A stretch of 64,000 bases of DNA from Limnanthes douglasii subsp. nivea (GCA_036936605.1 JAUPFV010000002.1:321052893-321116892), one strand, 5' to 3'; shown: positions 49,818 to 61,710, numbered from the stretch's first letter. Made by a program: numbers and translations. Notes: generated from the letters alone by a model not told the origin.

Positions 49818-50399
49818 AAAGTTTATTTATATTATTTTAATATTATTTATATTATTGTAACATTATTTATATTATTCTAACGTTAGCTTTAACTTTTGAG
49901 AAGACCCTTGTATTTATGGGTACGTAACATTCACATATTTTTTTTATAAACACTATAAATTTAACTCTTAACTATTTATAATATTTTAATAATATTAGAT
50001 AGTGTATTAAAAAAGTATTGATTTATTATTAAACATTTTTTCTAACTGATCAAATTCTCCGTTTATTTTATATCTTATTTTACTCAATTGAACACTCTAC
50101 TTGTGGTGTGTACTGTATGCCTTCTTAAATATCTTTCTAACCGCTTCACCTTCTCTGATGTTCAGATAATTTTATTCAATGTATTTGTTCATTCTAAATT
50201 ATTAATAATATACTTATTCATCTTACCCCCTAAGTTTGACACGATGTTCACTTCATCCAAAACTTTTATGTATATCAGCATAACATATAACATAGGTACT
50301 ATATAAATCGTAAAATTATCTATATTACCATATTATATATAAATATTATGCAATATAGGCAGAAATAAGAGATATGTTTTTAAGTATACAGTGTGATAT

Positions 50400-50760
50400 A
50401 TCTTTTTCAGTAAACAATTTATGAACCAAGTAATAAATATAAATTTGACACAAAAAAAAATCTTAAACGTATGCTATTTGTGTGTTAAATCATCCAAGAA
50501 TTGAATCTTTTAGTTATAACATACTATCTCCATAATTTTTAAAAAATCATATAATATTTACTATCACCTCAGAGAATACATGATTATGTCCTTTTTCATA
50601 ATGAATCTGTAGATAAATATTATGTCAATAATTAAACAATTAAACGTTGTCACCTACCATATATAAGTATATATAATAGTTACTTTTCTAAACCATAGTT
50701 TGTCATCAATGCGCAGGTGATTTAGTATACCATATTTCAAAATACTTTTTCTTCTCTTAG
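50400..50760 (+). repeat. Short dispersed repeat Y, copy 1
   Basis: Landmarks: 'gaaccaagtaataaatataaa', 'tttgtgtgttaaatcatcc', 'tatcacctcagagaataca', 'gtcacctaccata', 'gtgatttagtatacc'. Copies at 53140-53580 (+), 53690-54120 (-) and 58300-58500 (+). Non-coding; identity unknown. Confidence 0.7.
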
Positions 50761-50975
50761 TGTAACTTGTTTTTATTTTGCCGCGTCAACTATATAAGTA
50801 TTGTTGCGCTTAAAATTGAGCAAGTTTCAAAGAAAAGATATATGATGATTTACCAAGTTTCAACGATATATTGTTGACAGGGCACAAAGAAAAGCAAGTT
50901 TCCTAAGAGAAACTAAATTATTTTGAAAAAGGCTAGTGGCACATGCAAAGCGAGTTCGACGTTGAACCCATCCTG

Positions 50976-51830
50976 ATACACTGACAATGTTCAAATTTTC
51001 TATTTTATGGATGGAATGGTTTTCTTCTTTTCCTAATCAATAAAATCTAATTGTCTTTTATTTCTCTCAATTATCTATATATGTTTGTTGTACAATATAG
51101 CATCAGACCGTTTTTTATCGCATTCTAAATCATATTCGAGTTTGTATTTTATTAAGTGTTTGATATTATGTCTTGTTTAATTATTCGGAATTTTTGGTGT
51201 TTTGCATTTCCTTGTCAATCATTTTAGTATTTATTTGATTGGTGGATTGAGAGTGTTTTTTATTTTACTTGTTCGTTTATTTATGCTAATAAAACAATCA
51301 TTGTAGGTTTTAATAGCATAAACATCCATTTTAGGAGTCTTGTCTACAACTTCTTCCCATGTTCATTAGAGTATTGCATCATTAGGAGATACTGATAGCA
51401 CCACACCACCCACTGCGTCAGACCCCAAGATTTTTGAGTCATTTAAACAGTATCTTGTTTCTAATCACGGTATCATGTCTCACACAAGTTTGTCATTATG
51501 TTTTACTTTAGGTATTCTTTTATTCTTGTGGATTCTCGTATGTCTCATCATATGTTAACTTATAAATTATGTTTTTTTTAATTCTCTCATATATCACCCA
51601 TGTCTTTTTTATATACCAGTGTTACATTAATATCGGTAGAGGGTGTTGGCTCTATTATTATCCATCACATATGGATCACTGATGTTTATTACATTCCCAA
51701 TTTTATTCTAAATCTTGATTTGGTCATTCAATATTTCTAAGTTTAGTCATTGTATATTTTTTTGTTTCCCTTTACGTGAAACTCTTCTCTTCCCGACACA
51801 GATAAACATTCATCAAACCAAATATGTTAT
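50976..51830 (+). mobile_element. Copia fragment 4a: LTR end, primer site, gag end and protease
   Basis: A degenerate primer site (TAGCATCAGACCG at 51100) follows an LTR-like end. Translation in mixed frames gives 'DSTTPPTASDPKIFESFKQYLVSNHG' and, near 51640-51740, 'LISVEGVGSIIIHHIWITDVYYIPNF', the copia protease C-terminal pattern. The equivalent block at 59518-60450 keeps 'DSRMSRHVLTYKL' in place of D-S-G-A-S-x-H-M-T. Ends at 'aaccaaatatg'. Confidence 0.7.
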
Positions 51831-52600
51831 CAGCTACTATTAATTCTATTAAAACTCATTTACTAATGTAAGTAGAACATATATATTTTCTAAACAAAGT
51901 GCATCCTTATAATTAGACCTGGTAAAGGCTTATATTTTACCTTAACATGTTAAAGAAGGACATTTACATACGTATTAATAGTATTAATTTTACTTCAACC
52001 GTATTTTTTATCTTATAAAAAACAAATTTCATTTTATTTTCAAATATTTTTTATAAAAATAAAAAAAAACATAAAAAGTAGAAGATTAAAAAAAAGAAAA
52101 TGATAATGAGGTGGCTTTGTTAAGTGTCTTTGAGAATTTATTAAATACACTAGAAATGTTTTTAATCAACTTGTACTCTAACACGATTGGTGGACTGATT
52201 TTAGGAACTATATATACAAATTATAAAGAAAACTAATACTCAAATCAACTCCAAAGAAAGAAAAGAAACCCAAAATCATGAAAACCTAATTTTCGAATCA
52301 ATTCTAATTCTAAAGTTACCTTTTGGTAGAGAAACCTAGTACTAGAATTGCTTTTATGTGAGATTATGTATTCGAGAATGTATTCGAGAATGGTTGTGAG
52401 ATTTGGGTAAGTAATGTCTCTATTGTTGGTTGTGAAACATTTAAGTTGAGTATTTTGGTGGGTATAATATGGTCTTAAGGTGGAGTGTTTTTGTTTTGTA
52501 AATGCCAGATTTTGTGGTTGTGACATTTGAGGTTTTAGGGGTGTAAATTAATTATTCTGGATAATATTTGGATATTTATGTTCATTTGACGGATTAATAT
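51831..52600. repeat. Block shared with 60451-61665, non-transposon-like
   Basis: Closely similar to 60451-61665 apart from the MITE there. Contains TATATATACAAATTATAAAG near 52209 and, near 52400, 'gatttgg|gtaagtaatg', a good plant 5' splice-site shape. Frames are short in both copies. It could be a promoter and first exon captured from a gene, or untranslated transposon sequence. Confidence 0.45.
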
Positions 52601-52604
52601 TTGT

Positions 52605-53130
52605 GACATATGCTGCAACTTTGTTTTGCAATGCCACCACAACATCAGTTTTTATCATGGTACAACCCCTTTTTGGTTTAGTTTCTTATTCCGCTACTTA
52701 TGAATCATGTTGTATTGTTATTTATAGTTTTTTAGTTTGAATTTAAAAAATAAATGAAAGAATATATGAAAAATGACGTGTAGACGTATGACAAGACTTA
52801 TCGCTAGAGGTACGAACTTCGAAATACTTCAACACCACACCACTTATGCTGCAACTTTGTTTTACAATGCCACTGCAACATCAGTTTTTAGTATGGTACA
52901 ACCTGTTCCGCTACTTACGGATCGTGTTGTATTATTATTTATAGTTTTTTAGTTTGAATTTAAAAAATAAATGAAAGAATATATGAAAAATGACGTCTAG
53001 ACGCATGACAAGACCACTGTCAAAATACTTCGACACCACACCACACCACGTATGTTGCAACTTTGTTTTGCAATGCCACTACCACATTAGTTTTTATTAT
53101 GGTACAACCCTTTTTATTTTAGTTTCCGTC
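52605..53130. repeat. Tandem repeat, ~200-240-bp unit, about 2.4 copies
   Basis: 'tgctgcaactttgtttt' at 52611 and 52848, and 'tgttgcaactttgtttt' at 53053, each followed by 'caatgccac' and a 'catcagttttta'-type phrase. Units one and two share 'agttttttagtttgaattt' and 'aatgacgt.tagacg'. They differ by a ~35-bp indel and the third unit is partial. Confidence 0.85.
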
Positions 53131-53139
53131 CGCGGCTCT

Positions 53140-53580
53140 CGATTTTAGTAAACAATATAAGAACCAAGTAATAAATATAAATAATTTAAGAACCGAGTAA
53201 TAAATATAAATCTGACACAAGAAATATTCTTAAACGTATAGTATTTGTGTGCTAAATCATCAAAAAATTGAATATTTTGATTATAAAAAACAATTTTCAT
53301 AATTTTAAAAAACATATAATAATTTTATATCACCTCAGAGAATACATGATTAAATTATGTTCTTTTTCTAAACCAATTAGTAGATCAATAATACGTTCAG
53401 TCTTAGTGGAAAAATATAAATTAAACGTTATGACCCACCAAATATAAATATTATAGTTATTTTTCTAAACTGTACATTGGTGATTTACTATTCAAAATTT
53501 CAGTTTTACATGAGTTGTATCTTATTTTATAAGTATTGATTTATTACAATACTTACTACGTTGAATTTCTTTTCTCGATG
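53140..53580 (+). repeat. Dispersed repeat Y, copy 2 (left arm of a hairpin)
   Basis: Same landmarks as copy 1. Pairs with copy 3 across a ~110-bp loop, with extra shared sequence at the loop side ('gagttgtatct', 'tattgatttatta'). Confidence 0.7.
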
Positions 53581-53689
53581 ACTAGATTCCAATATATAAT
53601 TAAACCTAAACCAGATGCATATACATTTACCATGCAAAGGGAAGAAAAGTTCAATAAAATACAGATGGTATGACTTATGTTGTCAAAAT

Positions 53690-54120
53690 AATCCAGAAAG
53701 GAAATCAACGTATAAGTATAGTAATAAATCAATACCTATTAGATGAGATACAACTCAGGTAAAACTGAAATTTGGTATAGTAAATCACCTGCCCATTGAT
53801 GACAAAATATGATTTAGAAAAATAACTATTATAATTATGTATGGTAGGTGACAACGGTTAATTTTTTATTGCAGTAAGACGTAGACATAATGTTTATCTA
53901 GAGATTCATTATGAAAAAGGACATAATCATGTATTCTCTGAGGTGATAGTAAAATTTTATATGATTTTAAAAAAATTATGGAGATAGTTTTTTATAACTA
54001 AAAGATTCAATTCTTGGATGATTTAGCACACAAATAGTATACGTTTAAGATTTTTTTTGTGTCAAAATTATATTTATTACTTGGTTCTTAAATTGTTTAC
54101 TGAAAAAAATATATCACACT
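53690..54120 (-). repeat. Dispersed repeat Y, copy 3 (right arm of a hairpin)
   Basis: Inverted relative to copies 1, 2 and 4. It is also the innermost part of the right palindrome arm. Confidence 0.7.
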
Positions 54121-54719
54121 GAATACTTAAAAATATATCCCTTATTTCTGCCTATATTGCATAATATTTATATAATAGGGTAATATAGATAATTTTATGA
54201 TTTATATACTACCTATCTTACATGTTATGCTGATATGCTTGAAAGTTTTGGATTAATTGACATTTAGGGGTATAATTATATTATTAATAATTCTAGAATG
54301 AACAAATACATTGAATAAAACTATCTGAACATGAATGAGATAAGGTGAAGCGGTTAGAAAGATATTTAAGAAGGCATATAGTACACACCACAAGTAGAGT
54401 GTTCAAATTGAGTATAATACAGATATAAAATAAAAAATGTTTAATGATAAATCAATATTTTTTTATACACTATCTAATATGACTAGAATATTCTAACATT
54501 ATGTGAAGGTTACTTACCCAAAAGCTAAAGCTAACGTTAGAATAATATAAATAATATAAATAATGTTAGAATCATATAAATAAGCTTGAATTTTATTACA
54601 AGGGTGCTATTTTTCAAAAACTGAAAACAAATTTGAAACTGAAAACAAATATTGAGAATATCTTTGTTTATTTGAGGTGTTTAAATTTTTTTTAATTTGG
54701 GTTTTGGTTTTTTTTAAGT

Positions 54720-55955
54720 AAAAGAGTATCTTTATTAATAAAAAGGATTCAAATCGAAGTAATACAAAAATAAGAATATATGAGGTAAAATTATAAAAAT
54801 AAGGACTTGCTGAATAAATTTCGAAATAAAATTTGAAAAATCGCCCATTTTAGAAAAAAGTAATTTTTCTTCCTAACGAAATTAGGTTCGATTTGAAATT
54901 TTTGAAAGCCTTTATACTAGACCAAGCGCAAAAGCTTTTTCTTCTTCCAAATTTTCCACAACTAGCTAAAGATGGTAATTCGGTTGCTGTCCGGTCCGGC
55001 CCGGCCGGATTTTGTCTGGCTCTAACAAAGAATGGGTCGGGTCTGGATTAAGAAATTGTAACCCATAATTGGACCGGGACGTGTTCGGGTTTTTAGCTTG
55101 TCCGACCCGTTCCAGCCCGAAAAATATAAAAATATATAAAAATTAATATTTATACATATAATACTAATAATATACATAAAAATAAATTAATATATTTAAA
55201 ATAAATAAATAAATATTTAAAAAAAATTAAAATTAACGCCCGCAGGTCGGGCCGGGTTCGGGTTCAAGTTTTCAAAAAGCGGGCTCGGACAGGCCGGTCC
55301 AAACCCGGCCCGCGAACGGCTCATTGTCATCCCTACAACTAGCCAATCTGAGGTTGAATACACTATTACATATTACATGAAGCATTATTGAAAGAGAATC
55401 TTCTTTTTTCAAGTAACCAAGAGTCTTGATTTCCACCTCATCTCTGTTTCACCATCAGTTCCAATCCTTCATTCTTTACCATAACAACCTTAATTTTTTA
55501 GGCTCCTTAACAAAATTACAAGAGGAAAAACAGCCACATACCAATGAAAAAAAGAAAAAAATTGATTTAATTGGGATTAATGTATCACAAGCCTAAACTT
55601 TCAAAAACAACAATAGCCAAAAGATTGTTTGGAGCGTTGTAATGATCAAAGTATTGTCTTTTTTTGCATTTCAGGTTTCATTTTGCAAGACAGTCTACGA
55701 TTTGGTTCTTGACTCTAAAAATATGTCTAATGGTCATTTTGGAATTAATAATCTTTCTGCATATTGAGAGAAGGGAGTCGAGGTACCAAACAACTTTTCT
55801 ATCAGCAAGTAAGTTGATTAACAATAAGATATCTGATTCAATTTCAATTTCAATCTAGTTATTTTAATTACAGATGATCAGGCCCTCCAATAAAGTTCTG
55901 GACTTTGTGAGCAATTGGGTTACTTTAGCAAATACAATGCCAGTACCAAGAATGA
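54720..55955 (-). mobile_element. LINE 2 fragment, inverted copy
   Basis: Reverse complement of about 48660-49470. On the minus strand the RNase H residues after 'ALLEGL' can be followed with several stops. It joins the antisense ORF at about 55955 through 'ggtaaa', a different junction from the left arm. Interrupted by the MITE at 54966-55334. Confidence 0.7.
54966..55334. mobile_element. GC-rich hAT-like MITE
   Basis: Flanked by an 8-bp target duplication ACAACTAG (54958-54965 and 55335-55342). The left palindrome arm near 49270 has a single ACAACTGG in its place, an empty site. Ends 'ctaaagatggtaat' and 'attgtcatccct' form imperfect inverted repeats of the 'agggatgacaat' kind. Inner parts are rich in 'cgggtcgg'/'ggcccgg' phrases. 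The 8-bp duplication suggests the hAT superfamily. Confidence 0.8.
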
Positions 55956-58290
55956 TAGTTAGTTTACCATATAGTTATTTTACCAATCAAGAATGTATAA
56001 AACATCTCACCGATTGGGGAATCCATATGATGGAAAAATTAGATTTCTTGTAAATATAAAATTTCCATTGGATGCTCATGAATATGAGGTTGTTTTTTCA
56101 AAAACAAATTCTTAATCACGGGCTTCGATTTTCTCTTGCTCCAGACCTAGTCAATTTTTTCAAATTATAAATATTTCTCCAAGACAACTTGTTCCTAATT
56201 CCTAAAGTCCTCTGCTTTCGGTTATCATTTTATCAATACAGGTTTTCGAACTTTGTCTACGAACGAATTTCTTACTCTTGTTAAGGTTTATGGCTGAAAG
56301 ACCAACCAATTTTCCTACTTTTTGAAGAAATAAAATTCCAATTTTTTTAATGAACTTCTAACTTATAAAAAGTGTGAAAGGATAAATTTATTGGAAGACC
56401 AAACGCATAACAATAAAATCCTTCTATCAGCCGATATTATGGTTTTAATTGTAAATTTTCCTCATTCCCTATAAATCTTTCTTCTTTGACTTTATCTGTT
56501 ATGTGTCTGATTATTTATGTTTATTTTTTCGGTCTTAGCTCATATTGCTAAGATGAATTTTATGAAAAAAGAGAAAACAATACTCGCATGAACTACACTC
56601 AAATGGTGGATGAGTTTCCAAGTTTTCTTATTTATACATCTCTATTATTATACCCGAAGAATTTATCCACAGTGGGTTATGGTTGACTATTGTTGTGCAA
56701 GGAGGCTTTATTATTTGTATTTCCCCCAAGGGAGATACTCTAAAAAACATTCTCTTGTAAAGTAGGATTTTTTTAAGCTATTTTCGAAAAAGAAAGTTAT
56801 AAAGATAAAACTTCTAAAAGAAAATTTTGCTGAAAGTGTTTTCTAATATGGAATTGTGTAGCAAATCGAAAACCTCAGGTTCAACTAGAATATCTTATGT
56901 TGCTTAAGATGTCACAAAGGTCAAAGCTAAGGCTGATAATGTTTGTAAAGAAATTGTTGCGGGTGTTCTTGGCTTAGAAAATAAACGATGAACTTGTCCT
57001 AGTATTTCTGAAGAAGAGATAAAAGATGATCACGATAATATATCGTTTATTAAGTGGAGAAAAACTTGATGGCCAAACGTAATATGTGTGATAATATTAT
57101 CACTACTATTAAAAATAATTTATCTACTGAGAATGAAACACGTATACCTCTGTCTCCCATTACTATTAAAAATATTTTATCTTTATATACGTGTTCTTTC
57201 CAAGCATGTCATTTTGTCTGAAAATATGGTTGGATCGAATCTATATAACATGAGCATCATTTCTCTTGTTCTAACTAAAGGATTTTATTATTTTGTATGG
57301 CTCTACTCTGAAACGAGTCTCTGAATTTAGAGGGAAAGGTATGGAAATCATTCCATAGTTAATGCATAAGCTTGATTTTAAGGATATGAGATATAAGAAA
57401 ATTGTTGACACTAAGGCGGCCACCAAATGAGATTGTGATGATTTATTTTAATTCCAATTTGATTAGAATAAAGCCAAAGGTATTCCTAAGGTTGTAACTT
57501 CTTTATTCATAGAGCTTTCTTGCTTTATTGATAATGAAACTGTTGAACTTTTTAAGGCAGTTGCGGTTGTAATTAGTGAACCCACATACTCATAAAAACA
57601 TTTTGGTTGTCAAAGTAGTTAATGAAGTGGTTAATGTAATGAGGATGTGGTTGTCACCCATGAGTATTGTGCTAACTCTTTAATGACTCCTCAACCTCAT
57701 ATCATTGTCGATGATAATCCTTTGAAGGATGCAACATAATACTTAGAGTACCTTATATTATAGATATCAATATTAAGAATACCATAAATGTGAATCCAAA
57801 TGGTGACCTATCCAATATGGGTGTGTCTTCATCCGAAGCTACCACTACAACATGTTATGTATTTTCGTTGGAGCTTCAAGATATAGTAACTCACTTTCTT
57901 TAGTCAACAAAATGAAAATTCCAACCCACCTTTTGTCCATGGACCTATAAAAGAGGAACTTTAATTTAAGATTTGAGATAACATAAGATTTTATTTCTCT
58001 TCTTATGCTTACCTCTTTGAATCTTGCCGCAGTATATGAACTAGTTATATATTGTATATATACTACAGGTTGTTTTCATGGAATTTTTAATCGTTTAACC
58101 ATGTTTTATCTTTACAATGTTCATCATATAAAATTACGTTTCCAATCTTTCGACTTTTTTTGATGGTGCTGCTAAACCTTTAGAAAAACAATTCAAAAAC
58201 AGTTTCTCTTGAAGTTAAGATTTAAATGATACAAGCTAAAAAAACCGGAATTGAAAGTTGTTTGGAGAGAGCAGTCGCTGAGCCACTCCA
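55956..58290 (+). pseudogene. Antisense-ORF family, copy 3 (reads on the plus strand)
   Basis: Inverted relative to copies 1 and 2. Near 56010-56300 it reads 'CIKHLTDWGIPYDGKIRFLVN', 'PLDAHEYEVV', then 'SPRQLVPNS', and 'MAERPTNF', the best preserved view of the Transposase_28-like domain. 57790-58290 covers sequence deleted from copy 2, so copies 2 and 3 come from a common, longer template. No pol is attached here. Stops in all frames. Confidence 0.52.
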
Positions 58291-58299
58291 GGGCTACCA

Positions 58300-58500
58300 A
58301 GAATACTATTTGTGTGCTAAATCATCCAAGAATTGAATCTTTAGTTATAAAAACCTATTTTCATAATTTTTAAAAATCACATGATGTTTTAATATCACCT
58401 CAGAGAATACATGATTATGTTCTTTTTCATAATGAATCTGTAGATATATATATTATAGGTCTAAGAATAAAAAATTAAACGTTGTGACCTACCATAACCC
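58300..58500 (+). repeat. Dispersed repeat Y, copy 4
   Basis: Landmarks 'ctaaatcatccaagaattg', 'atcacctcagagaataca' and 'gacctaccata' as in copy 1; begins directly after the antisense-ORF copy 3. Confidence 0.7.
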
Positions 58501-59517
58501 ATTGCGCGAACGGTGAGATCGAAGTAAAAGACCTCGGCTATGATCGAAGTAAAAAACCTTGCTTGAATATCCTTTTGATATTGATTGTTTATCTCCATAA
58601 CCCATGCAAGGTGCGAACTTCTTAAAACTTAAAAGTGAATACTTCAGGGAGTTCATCAGGGCCAACTCACTGAATCTAGCATTCATAATTTATAAATTTC
58701 AGGTATTGCTTGTTATGTAACTATGTTGTCTTTTTTGATTTCATTAAAACTTTCAATGTTTTCGTAAGGTCTTTTTCCGTAGTCATGTTTTGGTCAGTCT
58801 ATGTTTCTCCACTTTGAAGAGTTGCAATATTCTCATTGCCCTTTATTTTTTTTTATAGTATAACATATAATTCACCAATTATATGTGTCGGTAAAAAATA
58901 TAATTCAGTTATGTCATCATCATAGTATAACATTTTGAAACTATTTACTTTTAGTAACCAAGAAAATAATTCAACCTATCACAAAATAATCAACCTATCA
59001 CGCAATTAAAGATAAAGTTGTATTACCATAGTAGAATATACAATATTTATAATTTGTAGATTAGTGAAAGTATAATAATGTTGGATCTGAGCTTACAAAA
59101 TAGATTTTGCACAAATTGGACATTATCCAGCACACAAAATGATAGTATAGAACATGGTCACCAACCTGATCCCCTAAAACCATCATTCATCAGCAAGCAC
59201 ACTTCGTCAAGGAGTAAATCATACCCCAAAATTATCATCCATTAGCCCTCGTAGGTGTTCGAGGAGCCAATTGCTACGAGGTCGTTCATCCCTCCAAGAA
59301 CGTCAATAAAAGTTAAAAGTGGTTCAGTTAGAAACATGGTATTGCTGTTTTAGCATATGAATCAATGAGTTATTTCTGTCCCCTTAGTTTATTATAAAAG
59401 AAATTTTAACTATATTTTAGAATGTATTAGATATTTGTTTGATGCATTTATCTAATTAATAAAACCTAATTGTTTTATGTTTCTCTAGATTATTTATGTA
59501 CTTTCATTGTCGATCGT
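58501..59517. other. Unassigned stretch
   Basis: Includes a direct repeat 'gatcgaagtaaaa' (58518 and 58544) and a 65-codon minus-strand frame (58489-58686) without recognisable motif. 59160-59320 is less AT-rich than its surroundings but gives no family match. Confidence 0.35.
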
Positions 59518-60450
59518 AGTTCCTGATAGAGTGACAATGCTCAAATTTTCTATTTTATCGATGAAATCGTTTTCTTCTTTTCCTAATCAATAAAATCTAT
59601 TTGTCTTTTATTTTTCTTAATTATCTATATATGTTTATTGTATAATAAGGCATCACATCTTTTCCTATCGGATTTTAGGTAACCATATTCGAGTTTGTAT
59701 TTTATCATCGTTTGATATTATGTTTTGTTCTATTATTCGCGATTGTTGGTGTTTTGCATTTCCTCGTCAATCATCTTAGGTTTTGTTTGATTGGCGGATT
59801 GTGGGTGTTTTTTTTATTTTACTTGTTCGATTATTTATGCTAATAAAACAATCATTTTAGGTCTTAATATATATTGATGATATCAAATTATCGTCAACCC
59901 TTTGAGCGACAACCTTTTAAACAACATAAACATCCTCCTTAGCAGTCTCGTCTACCACTTCTTTCCTATGCTCATTAGTGCGGCATCATTAGGAGATAGT
60001 TATAGCACCACGTCACCCACTGCGTCGTACCCCCAGATTTTTGAGTTATTTGAACAGTATATTCTTTCTAATCACGGTATAATTTCTACATTCATATCTG
60101 GCACAAGTTTGTCATCATTTGTTACTTTAGGTATTCTGTTATTCTTTTATTCTTGTGGATTCCCGTATGTCTCGTCATGTGTTAACTTACAAGTTATGTT
60201 TTTTAATTCTCTCATATATCACCCATGTTTATTTATATACCAGTGTTACATTAATATTGGTAGAGGGTTTTGGATCAATTGTTATCCATCACATATTGAT
60301 CACTGATGTTTATTACATTCCCAATTTTATTCTAAATCTTGATTTGGTCGTTCAATTTTTCTAAGTTTAGCCATTGTGTATTTTTTTTGTTTTCCTTTAC
60401 GTGAAACTCTTCTCTTCCCGAGACAAGTAAACATTCATCAAACCAAATAT
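59518..60450 (+). mobile_element. Copia fragment 4b: LTR end, gag end and protease
   Basis: Direct second copy of 50976-51830. 60155-60364 is open: 'MDSRMSRHVLTYKL', 'VEGFGSIVIHHILITDVYYIPNFILNL', a copia protease with D-S kept but the G-A of the active site altered. 59902-60306 is open in another frame. Confidence 0.7.
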
Positions 60451-61665
60451 GTTAAATCAACTGCTATTAATTTTATTAAAACTCATTTACTAATGTAAGT
60501 AGAACATATATATTTTCTAAACAAAATACATCCTTATTGTTAGATTTGGTAAAGGCTTATATTTTAAATTAGCATGCTAAATAATGACATTTACCTATGC
60601 TTTAAAAGCATATCGCCCCTCGACTATCGCGTTTGGTGGAAGATAGTCCCTTGACTTTCAAATGTCCGTTGACAGTCCCTGAACTATCGCGTTTGGATAA
60701 AGTTAGTCCACCATAACCTCTGATCTATGAGAGGCTCCCACCTGTCACCATACTCTCCAGATTTTTGTATCACCACTAGTCCCTTGAGTTTAGTTATCCG
60801 TAATATTCTACATTTTGGGTTTGACCTAAACTCAAGGGACTAGTGGTGGTACAAAATCTAAAGACTATGGTGACAGTTGGCAGCCTCTCATGGATCAATG
60901 GATCTGGTGGACTAACTTTATCCAAACGCGATAGTCCAGGGATTGTCAACGGAAATTTGACAGTCAAGGGTCTATTTGCTACCAAACGCGATAGTCAAGG
61001 TACGATCAATTGTTCAATGCCCATTTACATACGTAGTGATAGTATTAATTTTACTTCAATGTACCTTTTATCTTATAAAAAACAAATTTCATTTTATTTT
61101 CAAATATTTTTTATAGAAATAAAAAAGAAAAAAAGTAGAAGATGGAAAAAAAATAAAATGATAACAAGGTGGATTTGTTAAGTGTCTCTGAGAATTTGAT
61201 AAATACCCTAAAAAATGTTTTTTCAATCAAATTGTACTTTAACACGTTAATTTGGTGGACTGACTTTAGGAACCGTATATACAAATTATAAAGAAAACTA
61301 ATACTCAAATCAACTCTAAAGCAGAAAAGAATACTCATGTAAACCTAATTTTCAAATCATTTCTAATTCTAAAATTACCTTTTGGTGGAGAAAGCTAGTA
61401 GTGGAATTGTTTTTGTGTGAGATTATGTATTGGAGAATGGTTGTGAGATTTGGGTAGGTAATGTGTCTCTTGTTGGTTGTGAAAGATTTAGGTTGAGTGT
61501 TTTGATGATTATAATGTGGGCTTATGGTGGAGTCTTTTTTGTGGAAATGTCATTTATTGTGGTTGTGACATTTGGAATTTTGGGATATAAATTTATTTTG
61601 TTGGATAATATTTAGAAATTTATGTTCATTTGACCGATTAGTTTGATAGGTTAATATTTGTGAGA
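60451..61665. repeat. Block shared with 51831-52600, interrupted by a MITE
   Basis: Direct copy of 51831-52600. The putative 5' splice-like site reads 'gatttgg|gtaggtaatg' near 61452. A 61-codon plus-strand frame (61430-61615) spans it but is not preserved in the other copy. Confidence 0.5.
60595..61021. mobile_element. 427-bp foldback MITE
   Basis: Almost the whole element folds on itself: 'gactatcgcgtttgg' at 60630 and 60684 pairs with 'ccaaacgcgatagtc' at 60981 and 60923; 'actagtcccttgagttta' near 60774 pairs with 'taaactcaagggactagt' near 60828. Flanked by a 7-bp target duplication CATTTAC (60588-60594, 61022-61028). The paralogous site at 51961-51967 has one CATTTAC and no insert. Frames in it are by-products of the hairpin. 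Confidence 0.9.
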
Positions 61666-61710
61666 TATAATTGGTAGTAAATTAGTAACAATTTATTTTC
61701 TAATTAACTA

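Larger units (their letters stand above)
46133..50745 (+). repeat. Left arm of a large imperfect palindrome
   Basis: Matches the reverse complement of 53765-57840: antisense ORF, LINE fragment, AT-rich stretch and a short dispersed repeat in mirrored order. Arms differ by an internal deletion (right arm lacks the equivalent of 48095-48660) and by separate MITE insertions (49517-49817 left; 54966-55334 right). Confidence 0.8.
53765..57840 (-). repeat. Right arm of the large imperfect palindrome
   Basis: Reverse complement counterpart of 46133-50745. Example anchor: 'ggtgaagcggttagaaag' at 54344 against its complement near 50140. Homology to the antisense ORF family continues beyond the palindrome to about 58290. 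Confidence 0.8.

Noticed and set aside
60843..61181. 112-codon plus-strand frame
   Set aside because: It begins in the right arm of the foldback MITE and runs past its end; no motif and a clear structural explanation.
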